A stretch of DNA of 64,000 bases from Pseudomonas sp. WS 5079 (GTDB taxonomy: Bacteria > Pseudomonadota > Gammaproteobacteria > Pseudomonadales > Pseudomonadaceae). Both the position numbers and the translations under genes were made by a program. Positions 28,544 through 37,257 of this stretch are shown here, piece by piece; the stretch's first letter is position 1, and the number at the start of each line of letters is the position of its first letter. Location of the stretch: the NCBI RefSeq assembly GCF_012985465.1, contig NZ_JAAQWN010000001.1, positions 868,001 to 932,000 of the forward strand, given 5' to 3'. The notes below the pieces were generated by a model. It worked only from the letters and a program-made list of their open reading frames with translations, ran no database searches and was not told where the DNA came from.

Positions 28544-28692
28544 GGGTGGCAGCGCACAAATCAGCGAAACAGTGGCCCATGTTAGCCCTTTGTCTAAGGT
28601 TCATCACCCTGCAAACTTGCTGCGGCAACTTACCTTTAGAAATTTTTTGCCGTAGAATCATCCGGCCTTGTAAGGCGCCAAATAATCCGTTG
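28544..28692 (+). promoter_or_regulatory. Divergent promoter region between the DUF1289 gene and acnB
   Basis: The stretch contains a TAGAAT -10-like hexamer at 28653-28658. The matching -35 (TTACCT near 28630) is weak, so an activator or another sigma factor may be involved. Transcription from here would give acnB a leader of roughly 270 bases. No coding sequence is seen. Confidence 0.4.
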
Positions 28693-28827
28693 GAAGCTGT
28701 TTTCAAAGCGTCACGAGCACAGTCGTTCCTTCAGAACGGTGTTGGCGCTGGTTATTTACCCTCCAAATAACCAGCACCAACCCTCATCAGCTCCGTTCTG
28801 CAGGCGTAAAACTTTGAAAGCAGCTTC
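28693..28827 (+). promoter_or_regulatory. Strongly folded leader element ahead of acnB
   Basis: Three nested inverted repeats share one axis. The outer arms are GAAGCTGTTTTCAAAG (28693-28708) and CTTTGAAAGCAGCTTC (28812-28827), pairing fully if one G-U is allowed. The middle arms are CAGAACGG (28732-28739) and CCGTTCTG (28793-28800). The inner arms are 28741-28757 and 28765-28781 (17 bp, one mismatch, 7-base loop ACCCTCC). The element lies 111 bases ahead of the acnB start in the same direction. It could be an RNA regulator, an mRNA-stabilising structure or a mobile palindrome. Confidence 0.6.
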
Positions 28828-28938
28828 TGTGAGAAATGCCGGCAGCGCTGGCTCTACGGCCCAAAAAGCCCTCGAGCGCATGCGTGCCGTGCATGTCTGG
28901 ATGAGCGTCCCGTGGGACCACTGATGAGGGTAATAACT

Positions 28939-31548
28939 GTGCTTGAAGCCTACCGCAAACATATCGAAGAGCGTGCAGCCCTGGGTATCGTTCCCCAGCC
29001 GCTAAACGCCGAACAAACCGCAGGCCTGGTCGAGCTGCTGAAAAATCCCCCGGCTGGCGAAGAAGAGTTCCTCGTTGACCTGATCACCAACCGCATTCCA
29101 CCAGGCGTTGACGAAGCTGCCTACGTCAAGGCCGGTTTCCTGTCTGCCCTGGCCAAGGGCGAAGTTTCTTCTCCCCTGATCGACAAAAAACGCGCTGTTG
29201 AACTGCTCGGCACCATGCAAGGCGGCTACAACATCGTGACCCTGGTCGAGCTGTTGGACGACGCCGAACTGGCGGCCGTTGCAGCTGCCCAGCTCAAGCA
29301 CACCCTGCTGATGTTCGATGCGTTCCACGACGTCGCGGAAAAAGCCAAGAACGGCAACCAGCACGCCAAGGAAGTGATCCAGTCCTGGGCCGACGGCGAG
29401 TGGTTCAAGAACCGCCCGACCCTGGCCGACAAGATCAGCCTGCGCGTGTTCAAGGTCACCGGCGAAACCAACACCGACGACCTGTCCCCTGCTCCCGATG
29501 CCTGGTCCCGTCCTGACATCCCGCTGCACGCCCTGGCCATGCTGAAAATGGCCCGTGAAGGCATCGTGCCGGACGAGCAAGGCAAGACCGGCCCGATGAA
29601 GCAGATCGAAGAAATGCGCGGCCAGGGCTTCCCGATCGCCTACGTCGGTGACGTGGTCGGTACCGGTTCGTCCCGTAAGTCGGCGACCAACTCGGTACTG
29701 TGGTTCTTCGGCGACGACGTACCTTATGTGCCTAACAAGCGCGCTGGCGGCTTCTGCTTCGGCAGCAAGATCGCTCCCATCTTCTACAACACCATGGAAG
29801 ATGCTGGCGCACTGCCAATCGAATTCGACGTCACCAACATGCACATGGGCGACGTGATCGACCTGTACCCGCATGCTGGCAAAGTCTGCAAGCACGGCAC
29901 CGATGAAGTCCTGACCACCTTCGAAATGAAGACTCCGGTCCTGTTGGACGAAGTTCGTGCCGGCGGCCGTATCCCGCTGATCATCGGCCGTGGCCTGACC
30001 GAGAAGGCTCGCGCCGAGCTGGGTCTTGGCCCTACCGACCTGTTCAAGCTGCCTGAAGCCCCTGTCGACACCGGCAAGGGTTTCACCCTGGCCCAGAAAA
30101 TGGTCGGCAAGGCCTGCGGCCTGCCAGAAGGCAAAGGCGTTCGTCCAGGCACCTACTGCGAACCGAAGATGACCACCGTGGGCTCCCAGGACACTACTGG
30201 CCCCATGACCCGTGACGAACTCAAGGACCTGGCATGCCTGGGCTTCTCGACCGATCTGGTGATGCAGTCCTTCTGCCACACCGCGGCCTATCCAAAGCCG
30301 ATCGACGTGACCACCCACCACACCCTGCCTGACTTCATCATGACCCGTGGCGGTGTATCGCTGCGTCCGGGCGACGGCATCATCCACAGCTGGCTGAACC
30401 GCATGCTGCTGCCGGACACCGTGGGTACCGGTGGTGACTCCCACACCCGTTTCCCGATGGGCATTTCGTTCCCGGCCGGTTCTGGCCTGGTAGCGTTCGC
30501 CGCAGCCACTGGCGTAATGCCACTGGACATGCCGGAATCGATCCTGGTGCGCTTCAAAGGCAAAATGAAACCTGGCATCACCCTGCGTGACCTGGTGCAT
30601 GCCATCCCTTACTACGCGATCCAGTCCGGCCTGCTGACCGTTGAGAAGAAAGGCAAGAAAAACGCCTTCTCCGGCCGCATCCTGGAAATCGAAGGCCTGA
30701 ACGACCTGACGCTGGAGCAGGCTTTCGAGCTGTCCGACGCCTCGGCCGAACGTTCGGCTGCCGGTTGCACCATCAAGCTGTCCAAAGACTCCGTCACCGA
30801 GTACCTGAACTCCAACATCACCCTGCTGCGCTGGATGATCGGTGAAGGCTACGGTGATGCACGTACCCTGGAACGCCGTGCCCAAGCGATGGAAGCCTGG
30901 GTTGCCAACCCTGAGCTGATGGAAGCCGATGCCGACGCCGAATACGCCGAAGTCATCGAGATCGACCTGGCTGAAATCAACGAGCCAATCCTCTGCGCGC
31001 CAAACGACCCGGACGACGCCCGTCTGCTGTCCAGCGTTGCTGGCGAGAAGATCGACGAAGTGTTTATCGGTTCGTGCATGACCAACATCGGTCACTTCCG
31101 CGCTGCCGGTAAGTTGCTGGAGCAGGTCAAGGGTCAGCTGCCAACCCGTCTGTGGCTGTCGCCGCCGACCAAGATGGATGCTCACCAACTGACCGAAGAA
31201 GGCTACTACGGCATCTACGGCAAGGCTGGCGCGCGCATGGAAATGCCGGGCTGCTCGCTGTGCATGGGTAACCAGGCTCGTGTTGAGCCGAACTCCACTG
31301 TAGTGTCGACTTCGACCCGTAACTTCCCGAACCGTCTGGGTGATGGCGCGAACGTCTACCTGGCTTCGGCCGAGCTGGCGGCAGTCGCTTCCACCCTGGG
31401 TCGCTTGCCGACCGTCGAAGAGTACATGGGCTACGCGGCGAAACTGGACACCATGGCCAGTGACGTCTACCGCTACCTGAACTTCGACCAGATCGCCGAG
31501 TTCCGCAAAATCGCAGCAAGCGCCAACATCCCGGTGGTTCAAGCCTAA
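28939..31548 (+). CDS. acnB: Aconitate hydratase B
   Basis: The 869-residue protein follows the AcnB domain order: HEAT-like N-terminal domain (about 1-160), the swivel domain ([33 protein letters not shown]) and the catalytic domains with the three Fe-S cysteines ([10 protein letters not shown] and CSLCMGNQA plus an upstream FCHTAAYP). I chose the GTG start at 28939 ([16 protein letters not shown]), behind GAGGG, because it matches the start of known AcnB proteins; an earlier in-frame ATG would add nine atypical residues. It interconverts citrate and isocitrate in the TCA cycle and, without its cluster, binds RNA. Confidence 0.97.
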   Translation: MLEAYRKHIEERAALGIVPQPLNAEQTAGLVELLKNPPAGEEEFLVDLITNRIPPGVDEAAYVKAGFLSALAKGEVSSPLIDKKRAVELLGTMQGGYNIVTLVELLDDAELAAVAAAQLKHTLLMFDAFHDVAEKAKNGNQHAKEVIQSWADGEWFKNRPTLADKISLRVFKVTGETNTDDLSPAPDAWSRPDIPLHALAMLKMAREGIVPDEQGKTGPMKQIEEMRGQGFPIAYVGDVVGTGSSRKSATNSVLWFFGDDVPYVPNKRAGGFCFGSKIAPIFYNTMEDAGALPIEFDVTNMHMGDVIDLYPHAGKVCKHGTDEVLTTFEMKTPVLLDEVRAGGRIPLIIGRGLTEKARAELGLGPTDLFKLPEAPVDTGKGFTLAQKMVGKACGLPEGKGVRPGTYCEPKMTTVGSQDTTGPMTRDELKDLACLGFSTDLVMQSFCHTAAYPKPIDVTTHHTLPDFIMTRGGVSLRPGDGIIHSWLNRMLLPDTVGTGGDSHTRFPMGISFPAGSGLVAFAAATGVMPLDMPESILVRFKGKMKPGITLRDLVHAIPYYAIQSGLLTVEKKGKKNAFSGRILEIEGLNDLTLEQAFELSDASAERSAAGCTIKLSKDSVTEYLNSNITLLRWMIGEGYGDARTLERRAQAMEAWVANPELMEADADAEYAEVIEIDLAEINEPILCAPNDPDDARLLSSVAGEKIDEVFIGSCMTNIGHFRAAGKLLEQVKGQLPTRLWLSPPTKMDAHQLTEEGYYGIYGKAGARMEMPGCSLCMGNQARVEPNSTVVSTSTRNFPNRLGDGANVYLASAELAAVASTLGRLPTVEEYMGYAAKLDTMASDVYRYLNFDQIAEFRKIAASANIPVVQA

Positions 31549-31567
31549 GGGTGTGTTGATGTGAAGA

Positions 31568-31601
31568 ACGCCGCGTATCGCAAGGTACGCGGCGTTTTTT
31601 T
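31568..31601 (+). terminator. Rho-independent terminator of acnB
   Basis: A perfect 10-bp stem (ACGCCGCGTA / TACGCGGCGT) with an 8-base loop is followed by seven T, starting 20 bases after the acnB stop. Confidence 0.93.
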
Positions 31602-31654
31602 ATGCCTGGAAAAACCTGCCAGGCACTGGCTGTCGACGACCTTTCTCCCACGAC

Positions 31655-31670
31655 CTACCAGATCAGGTAG
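31655..31670 (+). promoter_or_regulatory. Lux-type (RhlR) box ahead of rhlA
   Basis: CTACCAGATCAGGTAG fits CT-N12-AG exactly and is a near-perfect dyad (CTACC / GGTAG). It lies between the acnB terminator and rhlA, with its centre about 200 bases ahead of the rhlA ATG. RhlR bound to butanoyl-homoserine lactone uses such sites in P. aeruginosa. Confidence 0.85.
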
Positions 31671-31863
31671 TTGTCCCGCCACACCTTGAAGACCGAAACT
31701 CTCTACACCCTGATGCCCGCGTCATGGGATCTGCCTGCTTTGGATGTACTCGCGCTGTATGCCGTACTACTTCTAATAAAAACAGCCAAACCTTGTCCTC
31801 GATGCCCGAACCCGGTGGCAGGGGCGCTCTCACCCGTTTTTAAGTGATTAATGGAGGTGTGTT
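31671..31863 (+). promoter_or_regulatory. Promoter and long 5' leader of rhlAB
   Basis: No gene is present. The transcript would begin a few tens of bases after the lux box and leave a leader of roughly 150 bases. In P. aeruginosa the rhlA leader holds a ROSE-type RNA thermometer. I could not find its conserved core motif or a convincing stem covering the GGAGGTG ribosome-binding site at 31853-31859, so thermoregulation here is open. Confidence 0.4.
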
Positions 31864-32757
31864 ATGTGGCGCAACCAATACGTGATCAAGAACGTCTTCA
31901 AGGACTATGCGGTGTCGGTGGAACAAATCGGCGATGCCCCCGATAAAAAGAACGTACTGCTGGTCAATGGCGCCATGGCCACCACATCGGCCTTTGCCCG
32001 CACCAGCAAATGCCTGGCCGAACACTTCAACGTGGTGCTGTTCGACTTACCGTTCGCCGGAAACTCCCGGGCTCACAACCCGAGCCGTTGCCTGGTGACC
32101 AAGGACGACGAAGTACAGATCCTGCTGGCGCTGATCGAAGGCTTCAACATTCACCATCTGGTCTCCGCCTCCTGGGGCGGCCTGTCGACCCTGCTGGCCC
32201 TCGCGCAAAAGCCGGACAACATCGAAAGCTCCGTGGTGATGTCATTTGCCCCCGGACTCAACGGCCCGATGCTCGACTACGTCAGCGGTGCCCAGGCCCT
32301 CATGGCCCGGGATGACTATGCAGGTATCGGCCACTTGCTCAACCAGACGCTGGGCAAGCACCTGCCGCCCCGGCTCAAGACCGCCAATCAACAGCACATG
32401 GCGCAGTTGATCAACGCCGAACAACATCAAGCGCGATTCCATATCGACCAGGCCCTCAAGCTCAATGAAGGGGCTTACCTGCCGCAGTTGTCGAACATCG
32501 ACAGCCATGTGCACTTCTTGAACGGTGCCTGGGACGAGTACACCAGCGCCATGGACGTGCAGCGCTTCAAACAGTACATCCGCGACTGCAGCTTCTCCAC
32601 GGCCGAGTGCAGCGGGCATTTTCTCGATCTGGAGTCCAGGGCCGCGGCCAACGGCGTGCACCGCGCGCTGCTCGGCCATCTACTGAGGCAGCATGACGCC
32701 CGGCCAGAGGCGTTCTGCATGCCGCCCCCTCAGCAAGCGCAGTTGAGCTTTGCCTGA
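31864..32757 (+). CDS. rhlA: RhlA, 3-(3-hydroxyalkanoyloxy)alkanoate synthase
   Basis: The 297-residue alpha/beta hydrolase matches P. aeruginosa RhlA along its length. Shared segments are [31 protein letters not shown], the nucleophile elbow SASWGG with Ser103, Asp224 in GAWDEYTSA and His252 in GHFLDLES. RhlA joins two 3-hydroxyacyl chains taken from fatty-acid metabolism to make the lipid part (HAA) of rhamnolipids, which is itself a surfactant. The ATG follows GGAGG with good spacing. It is 22 bases ahead of rhlB and downstream of a lux-type box, so quorum control is likely. Confidence 0.96.
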   Translation: MWRNQYVIKNVFKDYAVSVEQIGDAPDKKNVLLVNGAMATTSAFARTSKCLAEHFNVVLFDLPFAGNSRAHNPSRCLVTKDDEVQILLALIEGFNIHHLVSASWGGLSTLLALAQKPDNIESSVVMSFAPGLNGPMLDYVSGAQALMARDDYAGIGHLLNQTLGKHLPPRLKTANQQHMAQLINAEQHQARFHIDQALKLNEGAYLPQLSNIDSHVHFLNGAWDEYTSAMDVQRFKQYIRDCSFSTAECSGHFLDLESRAAANGVHRALLGHLLRQHDARPEAFCMPPPQQAQLSFA

Positions 32758-32779
32758 ACACTTTTGAGCAAGGATGTAG

Positions 32780-34054
32780 ATGATGCGAGTAATCATGATT
32801 GCCATCGGATCGGCCGGTGACGTTTTTCCCTTCATCGGCCTGGGCGCAGCCCTGACCCTGCGCGGCCACCAGGTGACGCTGTGCAGCATGCCGGCGTTTC
32901 AGCGCACCATCGAGGCACGGGGCCTGGCGTTCGTGCCGTTGTGCGATGAAGCGACCTACAACGCCGCCATGGGCGATCCTCGGCTGTGGGATCCGAAAAC
33001 CTCCTTCGCCGTGCTGTGGCAAGCCATCGCCGGCCTTTTAGAGCCGGTCTACGATTATGTAACCGCCCATAACACCGACGATACGGTGGTGGTGGGCTCG
33101 CTGTGGGCCCTGGGCGCTCGAATCGCCCATGAAAAATATGGCTTCCCTTACCTTTCCGTCCAGGTGTCTCCCTCAACGCTGCTGTCGGCCCACTTGCCGC
33201 CCGTACACCCCACGTTCAATGTGTCGCCCCGCTTGCCATTGACGGTGCGCAAATTGCTCTGGCGCGGGATCGAATACCTGAGCCTGGACCGAACCTGTGC
33301 CCCACAAATCAATGCGTTACGTCGCAAGCGTGGTTTGCCAGGCGTGGCGAAGAACATCTTCAGCCAATGGATGCATGCGCCCCACGGGGTGATTTGCCTG
33401 TTCCCCGAATGGTTCGCCCCCGTACAGCAAGACTGGCCACAACCCTTGCACATGGCCGGTTTCCCGCTGTTCGACGGTGGCACCCTGGGGCTCGATGAAC
33501 AGACCCGGGCCTTTCTGGATGCAGGATCGGCCCCCGTTGTCTTCACCCAAGGCTCCACTGAGCACTTCGACCAGCAGTTTTACCGCTTCGCCCTGGAAGC
33601 GCTGCACAGGGTCGGCGCACGTGGCATTTTTCTGACCGGTGATCGGCCACTCCTCAACGACCTGCCACCCACTGTGCTGCAGTGTCCGTTTCTGCCGATG
33701 AGTTCGCTGTTGCCCCGCGCCGCCGGCCTGGTCCACCCCGGCGGCATTGGCGCCATGAGCCTGGCCCTGGCGGCCGGCATTCCACAGATTGTCCTGCCGA
33801 TTGCCCATGACCAGTTCGATAACGCCGAACGACTGGTGCGCATGGGGTGTGGGATACGTCTTGCCCTGCCATTGGACAGGCATGACCTGCAAGGTGCGAT
33901 CTCAGCGCTCTTGCATGACACCCGGTTGCAAGGGGCGTGCCTTCGGGCGAGCAACCTGATGCCCACGGATGCTGCGTCCTGTGAAACAGCGGTCATGGCC
34001 ATTGAGCAGTGCCACGCGCGCCACTCCCTGCCTCGCCTGTGCCGAGCGTCATAA
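32780..34054 (+). CDS. rhlB: RhlB, rhamnosyltransferase chain B
   Basis: The 424-residue protein is a GT-B glycosyltransferase. It has an N-terminal acceptor domain beginning MMRVIMIAIGSAGDVFPFIGLGAAL and a C-terminal donor domain with HPGGIGAMSLALAAGIPQIV and the following AHDQFDN motif, as in RhlB and UGT-type enzymes. RhlB adds dTDP-L-rhamnose to HAA, giving mono-rhamnolipid. Tandem ATGs at 32780 and 32783 share the AAGGA site; the choice changes one residue. No rhlC follows, so a second rhamnose could be added only by an enzyme encoded elsewhere. Confidence 0.94.
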   Translation: MMRVIMIAIGSAGDVFPFIGLGAALTLRGHQVTLCSMPAFQRTIEARGLAFVPLCDEATYNAAMGDPRLWDPKTSFAVLWQAIAGLLEPVYDYVTAHNTDDTVVVGSLWALGARIAHEKYGFPYLSVQVSPSTLLSAHLPPVHPTFNVSPRLPLTVRKLLWRGIEYLSLDRTCAPQINALRRKRGLPGVAKNIFSQWMHAPHGVICLFPEWFAPVQQDWPQPLHMAGFPLFDGGTLGLDEQTRAFLDAGSAPVVFTQGSTEHFDQQFYRFALEALHRVGARGIFLTGDRPLLNDLPPTVLQCPFLPMSSLLPRAAGLVHPGGIGAMSLALAAGIPQIVLPIAHDQFDNAERLVRMGCGIRLALPLDRHDLQGAISALLHDTRLQGACLRASNLMPTDAASCETAVMAIEQCHARHSLPRLCRAS

Positions 34055-34112
34055 ACACGGCCTCCACGGCAAAAGTACCGTGCCAGAGCCGTCGGCACAG
34101 CGCCGGAAAAGT

Positions 34113-34140
34113 TTGACAGAAATATCTCGTGGGCTAGATT
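34113..34140 (+). promoter_or_regulatory. Sigma-70-type promoter of rhlR
   Basis: A perfect TTGACA -35 (34113-34118) and a TAGATT -10 (34135-34140) are 16 bases apart, 33 bases ahead of the rhlR ATG. No CT-N12-AG box lies nearby, so basal rhlR expression may not need quorum sensing. Confidence 0.65.
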
Positions 34141-34172
34141 GCCAAAGGTTCCAGGAATCGAGGCGACTGTCC

Positions 34173-34898
34173 ATGGAGAAGGAGAACGACCTCATCCGCT
34201 GGTGGAATCGCTTGCGGATAGAGATGCTCACGCAACAGGAAGGGGCACAAGTGTTCGCACTGCTGGAGCGGGAAGTGTTGCAACTGGGGTTCGAGTACTA
34301 CGCCTATGGCGTACGCCACCTGACCCCGTTTACCCGCCCTAAAACCAAGATTTACGGCTCCTACCCCGAAACATGGCTGGAGCATTACAAGGAGCAAAAC
34401 TACGCGGCGGTCGATCCGTCGATTCTCAGTGGCTTGCGTTCCACCGAGATGGTGCTGTGGAACGACGCACTGTTTGATAACAGCCGCAAGCTATGGCTGG
34501 AAGCCCGGGATTGGGGCTTGTGCATCGGCGCCACACTGCCGATTCGCAGCCACGATCATTCGCTGCGGGTACTGTCGGTGGCCCGGCGCCAGGACCAGAT
34601 TTCCCAGGCCGAAAGCGACGAGATTCAATTGCGCCTGCGCTGCATCCTCGAACAGGTGACACAGCGCCTGACAGACCTTGGCCATAGCGAACGCTGCCAT
34701 CAGTCGGTATGCCTCAGCCAGCGGGAGCGGGAGATTTTGCAGTGGACCGCCGATGGCAAGAGTTCAGGCGAGATCGCGCTGATCCTGACCATCTCCATCA
34801 ACACGGTGAATTTTCACCTCAAGGCCATCCAGAAGAAATTCGGGGCGGCCAACAAGACACTGGCGGCAGCCTATGCCGCCGCACTGGGCCTGATCTAG
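34173..34898 (+). CDS. rhlR: RhlR, LuxR-type quorum-sensing regulator
   Basis: The protein has 241 residues, the same as P. aeruginosa RhlR. The N-terminal autoinducer domain keeps the pocket residues in FEYYAYGVRH, YPETWLEHYKEQNYAAVDP and LWNDALF, with ARDWGLCIGATLP following. The C-terminal helix-turn-helix (REREILQWTADGKSSGEIA and NKTLAAAYAAALGLI) is almost the same as in RhlR. The ATG at 34173 is chosen for this match; the frame is open further upstream. It should bind butanoyl-homoserine lactone from RhlI and activate rhlAB at the lux box. Confidence 0.95.
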   Translation: MEKENDLIRWWNRLRIEMLTQQEGAQVFALLEREVLQLGFEYYAYGVRHLTPFTRPKTKIYGSYPETWLEHYKEQNYAAVDPSILSGLRSTEMVLWNDALFDNSRKLWLEARDWGLCIGATLPIRSHDHSLRVLSVARRQDQISQAESDEIQLRLRCILEQVTQRLTDLGHSERCHQSVCLSQREREILQWTADGKSSGEIALILTISINTVNFHLKAIQKKFGAANKTLAAAYAAALGLI

Positions 34899-34926
34899 GG
34901 CCCGCCGATCACGATAAGGACATCCA

Positions 34927-35505
34927 ATGATCAGCATCATCACCCGCCATCACCATGAACTGTCTGCAGCCCTTGAGGACGATCTGGGTCGCTACCGGCA
35001 CGAAGTGTTCATCCAGCAACTGGGCTGGCAACTGGACTCCACCTACGCCCTGCCCCAACGCGAATTCGACCAGTTCGACCAGGCCGACACGCGCCACATC
35101 CTCGCCCTGGACCCAAAAGGCCAGGTCTGCGGTTGCGCGCGGCTGCTGCCAACCACACAACCTTATCTGCTGTCGGAAGTCTTCGGCTTTCTGTGCGACC
35201 AGCCGAGCCCACGCAGCAGTGACACCTGGGAAGTGTCGCGCTTTGCCGCCCGCGCCCTGGAAAAAGGCCGCCTGCCGATGCGCGTCTGGTGGAACAGCCT
35301 GCACCATGCCTGGAGCCAAGGCGCCAACCGGGTGGTGGCGGTGACCACGCCGGCGCTGGAGCGTTACTTCCTGAAAAATGGCGTGCAGCTGAGTCGCCTC
35401 GGCTCCCCGCAACGGGTGAACAAAGACCATGTGGTAGCGCTGAGTTTTCCTGCCTGGCAGAAAAACGGCCGACTCGCGTTACAGGCGCAGTCGGCCGTTG
35501 CCTAG
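34927..35505 (+). CDS. rhlI: RhlI, acyl-homoserine-lactone synthase
   Basis: The 192-residue LuxI-type enzyme has the invariant residues of the family: Arg in LGRYRHEVFIQQLGW, EFDQFDQADTRHILAL, the CGCARLLPTTQPYLLSEVF core and WEVSRFAAR. Its resemblance to RhlI suggests butanoyl-homoserine lactone as product, made from butanoyl-ACP and S-adenosylmethionine; acyl length is inferred. It starts 28 bases after rhlR, so the two are probably cotranscribed, and I see no separate lux box between them. Its last codons overlap a hairpin that can serve as terminator for sdaC on the other strand. Confidence 0.95.
   Translation: MISIITRHHHELSAALEDDLGRYRHEVFIQQLGWQLDSTYALPQREFDQFDQADTRHILALDPKGQVCGCARLLPTTQPYLLSEVFGFLCDQPSPRSSDTWEVSRFAARALEKGRLPMRVWWNSLHHAWSQGANRVVAVTTPALERYFLKNGVQLSRLGSPQRVNKDHVVALSFPAWQKNGRLALQAQSAVA
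35461..35499 (-). terminator. Terminator of sdaC embedded in the 3' end of rhlI
   Basis: Read on the minus strand, an 11-bp perfect stem (AACGGCCGACT / AGTCGGCCGTT, arms 35489-35499 and 35464-35474) is followed by TTTTT. It starts 49 bases after the sdaC stop and lies inside the last codons of rhlI. Confidence 0.7.
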
Positions 35506-35547
35506 CTGAATGTACGAATAAAGCCGAGGTAGCCGGCTCTGGTCACA

Positions 35548-36825
35548 TCAAGGGATCAGCGAGTAAATCAGCGAGGAGATGGCCACCAGGCCGACCAGGG
35601 TCACGAACACATTGGACATCTGCCCGCGGTACTTGGCCATGGCCGGCACCTTGCGGATCGCGTACATCGGCATCAGGAACAGGATCGAGGCGATGATCGG
35701 CCCACCCAATGTCTCGATCATCCCCAGGATGCTCGGGTTGAGCGTGGCCACGATCCAGCACACCACCAGCATGAAGCCTGCAGTCATGCGGTCCAGGGCC
35801 TTGGCGCCCGGACGACGGCCGCTCTTCACGATCAGGCCCTTGAGGCCTTCGCTGGCACCGATGTAGTGGCCCAGGAACGACTTGGCAATCGCCACGAACG
35901 CAATCAACGGCGCAGCAAAGGCGATGGTCGGGTTATCGAAGTGGTTGGCCAGGTAAGACAAGATCGACAGGTTCTGCGCCTTGGCCTCGGCCAGTTGGCC
36001 TGGCGACAGGGTCAGCACGCAGCTGAACACGAAGAACATCACCATCGCCACCATCAACAGGTGCGCGCGGGACAGGATCTGCGAGCTGCGCTCTTCGGCG
36101 TGGGCGCCGTACTGGCGCTTTTGGTCAACGGCAAAGGCCGAGATGATCGGCGAGTGGTTGAACGAGAACACCATCACCGGAATCGCCAACCACAGCGTGT
36201 GCAGCAACGCCGACGGTGCCGGCACAGTGCTGGCAGTGCTGAGAATGCCGCCGTTCCAGTGCGGCACCAGGTACACCGCCAGAAACAGCAAGGCGACGAT
36301 AAACGGATAGACCATCAGGCTCATGGCCTTGACGATCACCTGCTCGCCGCAACGCACCACGGCCAGCAGGCCCAGGATCAGCACGAACGACAGCAGCGCC
36401 CGTGGCGGTGGCTCGATGTGCAACTGGTGCGACATGAAACTGCCGACCGTGTTGGTCAGCGCCACGCTGTAGATCAGCAGGATCGGGAAGATGGCAAAGA
36501 AGTACAGCAGGGTGATCAGCGCACCGGCCTTGATGCCGAAATGCTCTTCAACCACCTCGGTGATGTCCGAGCCCGCACGCCCCGACAGCACAAACCGGGT
36601 CAAGCCACGGTGTGCGTAGTAGGTCATGGGGAACGCCAGCAACGCGAGGATCAGCAACGGCCAGAAGCCGCCCAAACCTGCGTTGATGGGCAGAAACAAA
36701 GTACCGGCACCAATCGCCGTGCCGAACAGGCCAAGCATCCAGGTCGTGTCCTGGCGGCTCCAGCCCGTGAGGGTTACAGGTGTCGTTGCGTAGCGTTCAT
36801 CGACGCTATTGGCCTGATCATTCAT
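35548..36825 (-). CDS. sdaC: SdaC-like serine transporter (HAAAP family)
   Basis: The 425-residue protein has 11 predicted helices and follows E. coli SdaC closely: WMLGLFGTAIGAGTLFLPIN, FPMTYYAHRGLTRFVLSG, SDITEVVEEHFGIKAG, LAIPVMVFSFNHSPIISAF and a C-terminal TLNPSILGMIETLGGPIIAS. It imports L-serine with protons. It is convergent with rhlI. No serine deaminase gene is next to it in this window. Related tyrosine and tryptophan permeases share the fold, but these motifs fit SdaC best. Confidence 0.9.
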   Translation of the reverse strand: MNDQANSVDERYATTPVTLTGWSRQDTTWMLGLFGTAIGAGTLFLPINAGLGGFWPLLILALLAFPMTYYAHRGLTRFVLSGRAGSDITEVVEEHFGIKAGALITLLYFFAIFPILLIYSVALTNTVGSFMSHQLHIEPPPRALLSFVLILGLLAVVRCGEQVIVKAMSLMVYPFIVALLFLAVYLVPHWNGGILSTASTVPAPSALLHTLWLAIPVMVFSFNHSPIISAFAVDQKRQYGAHAEERSSQILSRAHLLMVAMVMFFVFSCVLTLSPGQLAEAKAQNLSILSYLANHFDNPTIAFAAPLIAFVAIAKSFLGHYIGASEGLKGLIVKSGRRPGAKALDRMTAGFMLVVCWIVATLNPSILGMIETLGGPIIASILFLMPMYAIRKVPAMAKYRGQMSNVFVTLVGLVAISSLIYSLIP

Positions 36826-37062
36826 CCGCTCGGTTCTCCGCTTTCATACGATCGCGACGAGTCAGAAAAACCTGACAGGCAGCGCCACAACCGCAACAGG
36901 GGCGCGATTGTCCGGGATTCGCTTGAATAAGCAAAGACTTAGCTGAGGAATGGTTGTGCGTAGCAGATAAATCAGATTGACGACAATTTGTTTGAACCCG
37001 GAACGTTACGCCAGTGCGGGCCACTCAAAAAGCGCTCTTTACCAAACCCTGGAGACTCAAGC

Positions 37063-37257
37063 ATGACTACATTAGGACTGAATTTGTTCAATGCCGGCCA
37101 ATTGGTCGATAGCGTAACGTCTTGCGTTGCCGATCACATCGAGGCACGGGAAAAGCTCAAGCAACCCCAGAATCAAACCTTCTCGTTTGGTGGCGTTGAA
37201 TACACCGCCGCGCCCAAGCCTCGCAACACCCTGATCCCCACACCTAGAATCGGCTAA
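37063..37257 (+). CDS. Small hypothetical protein, 64 residues
   Basis: The ATG at 37063 has a good GGAG site nine bases upstream and the codon usage is ordinary. The peptide (starts MTTLGLNLFNAGQLVDSVTS) is soluble, with a short amphipathic N-terminal helix and a proline-rich end. No family is recognised. It stands alone between sdaC and an AT-rich intergenic region. Confidence 0.6.
   Translation: MTTLGLNLFNAGQLVDSVTSCVADHIEAREKLKQPQNQTFSFGGVEYTAAPKPRNTLIPTPRIG

Noticed and set aside
28739..28924. A 61-codon frame in the acnB leader that ends next to the acnB start, resembling a leader peptide
   Set aside because: No ribosome-binding site, it begins inside the large hairpin, and its composition is unlike a protein.
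29002..31542. An 846-codon open frame opposite acnB
   Set aside because: It is the antisense shadow of acnB. Its composition (Gln, His, Val, Gly rich) is typical of shadow frames and matches no family.
31614..31633. A second lux-like sequence, ACCTGCCAGGCACTGGCTGT, 40 bases ahead of the rhlA box
   Set aside because: The half-sites are one base too far apart and it fails CT-N12-AG; it overlaps the end of the acnB terminator region. At most it is a degenerate half-site.
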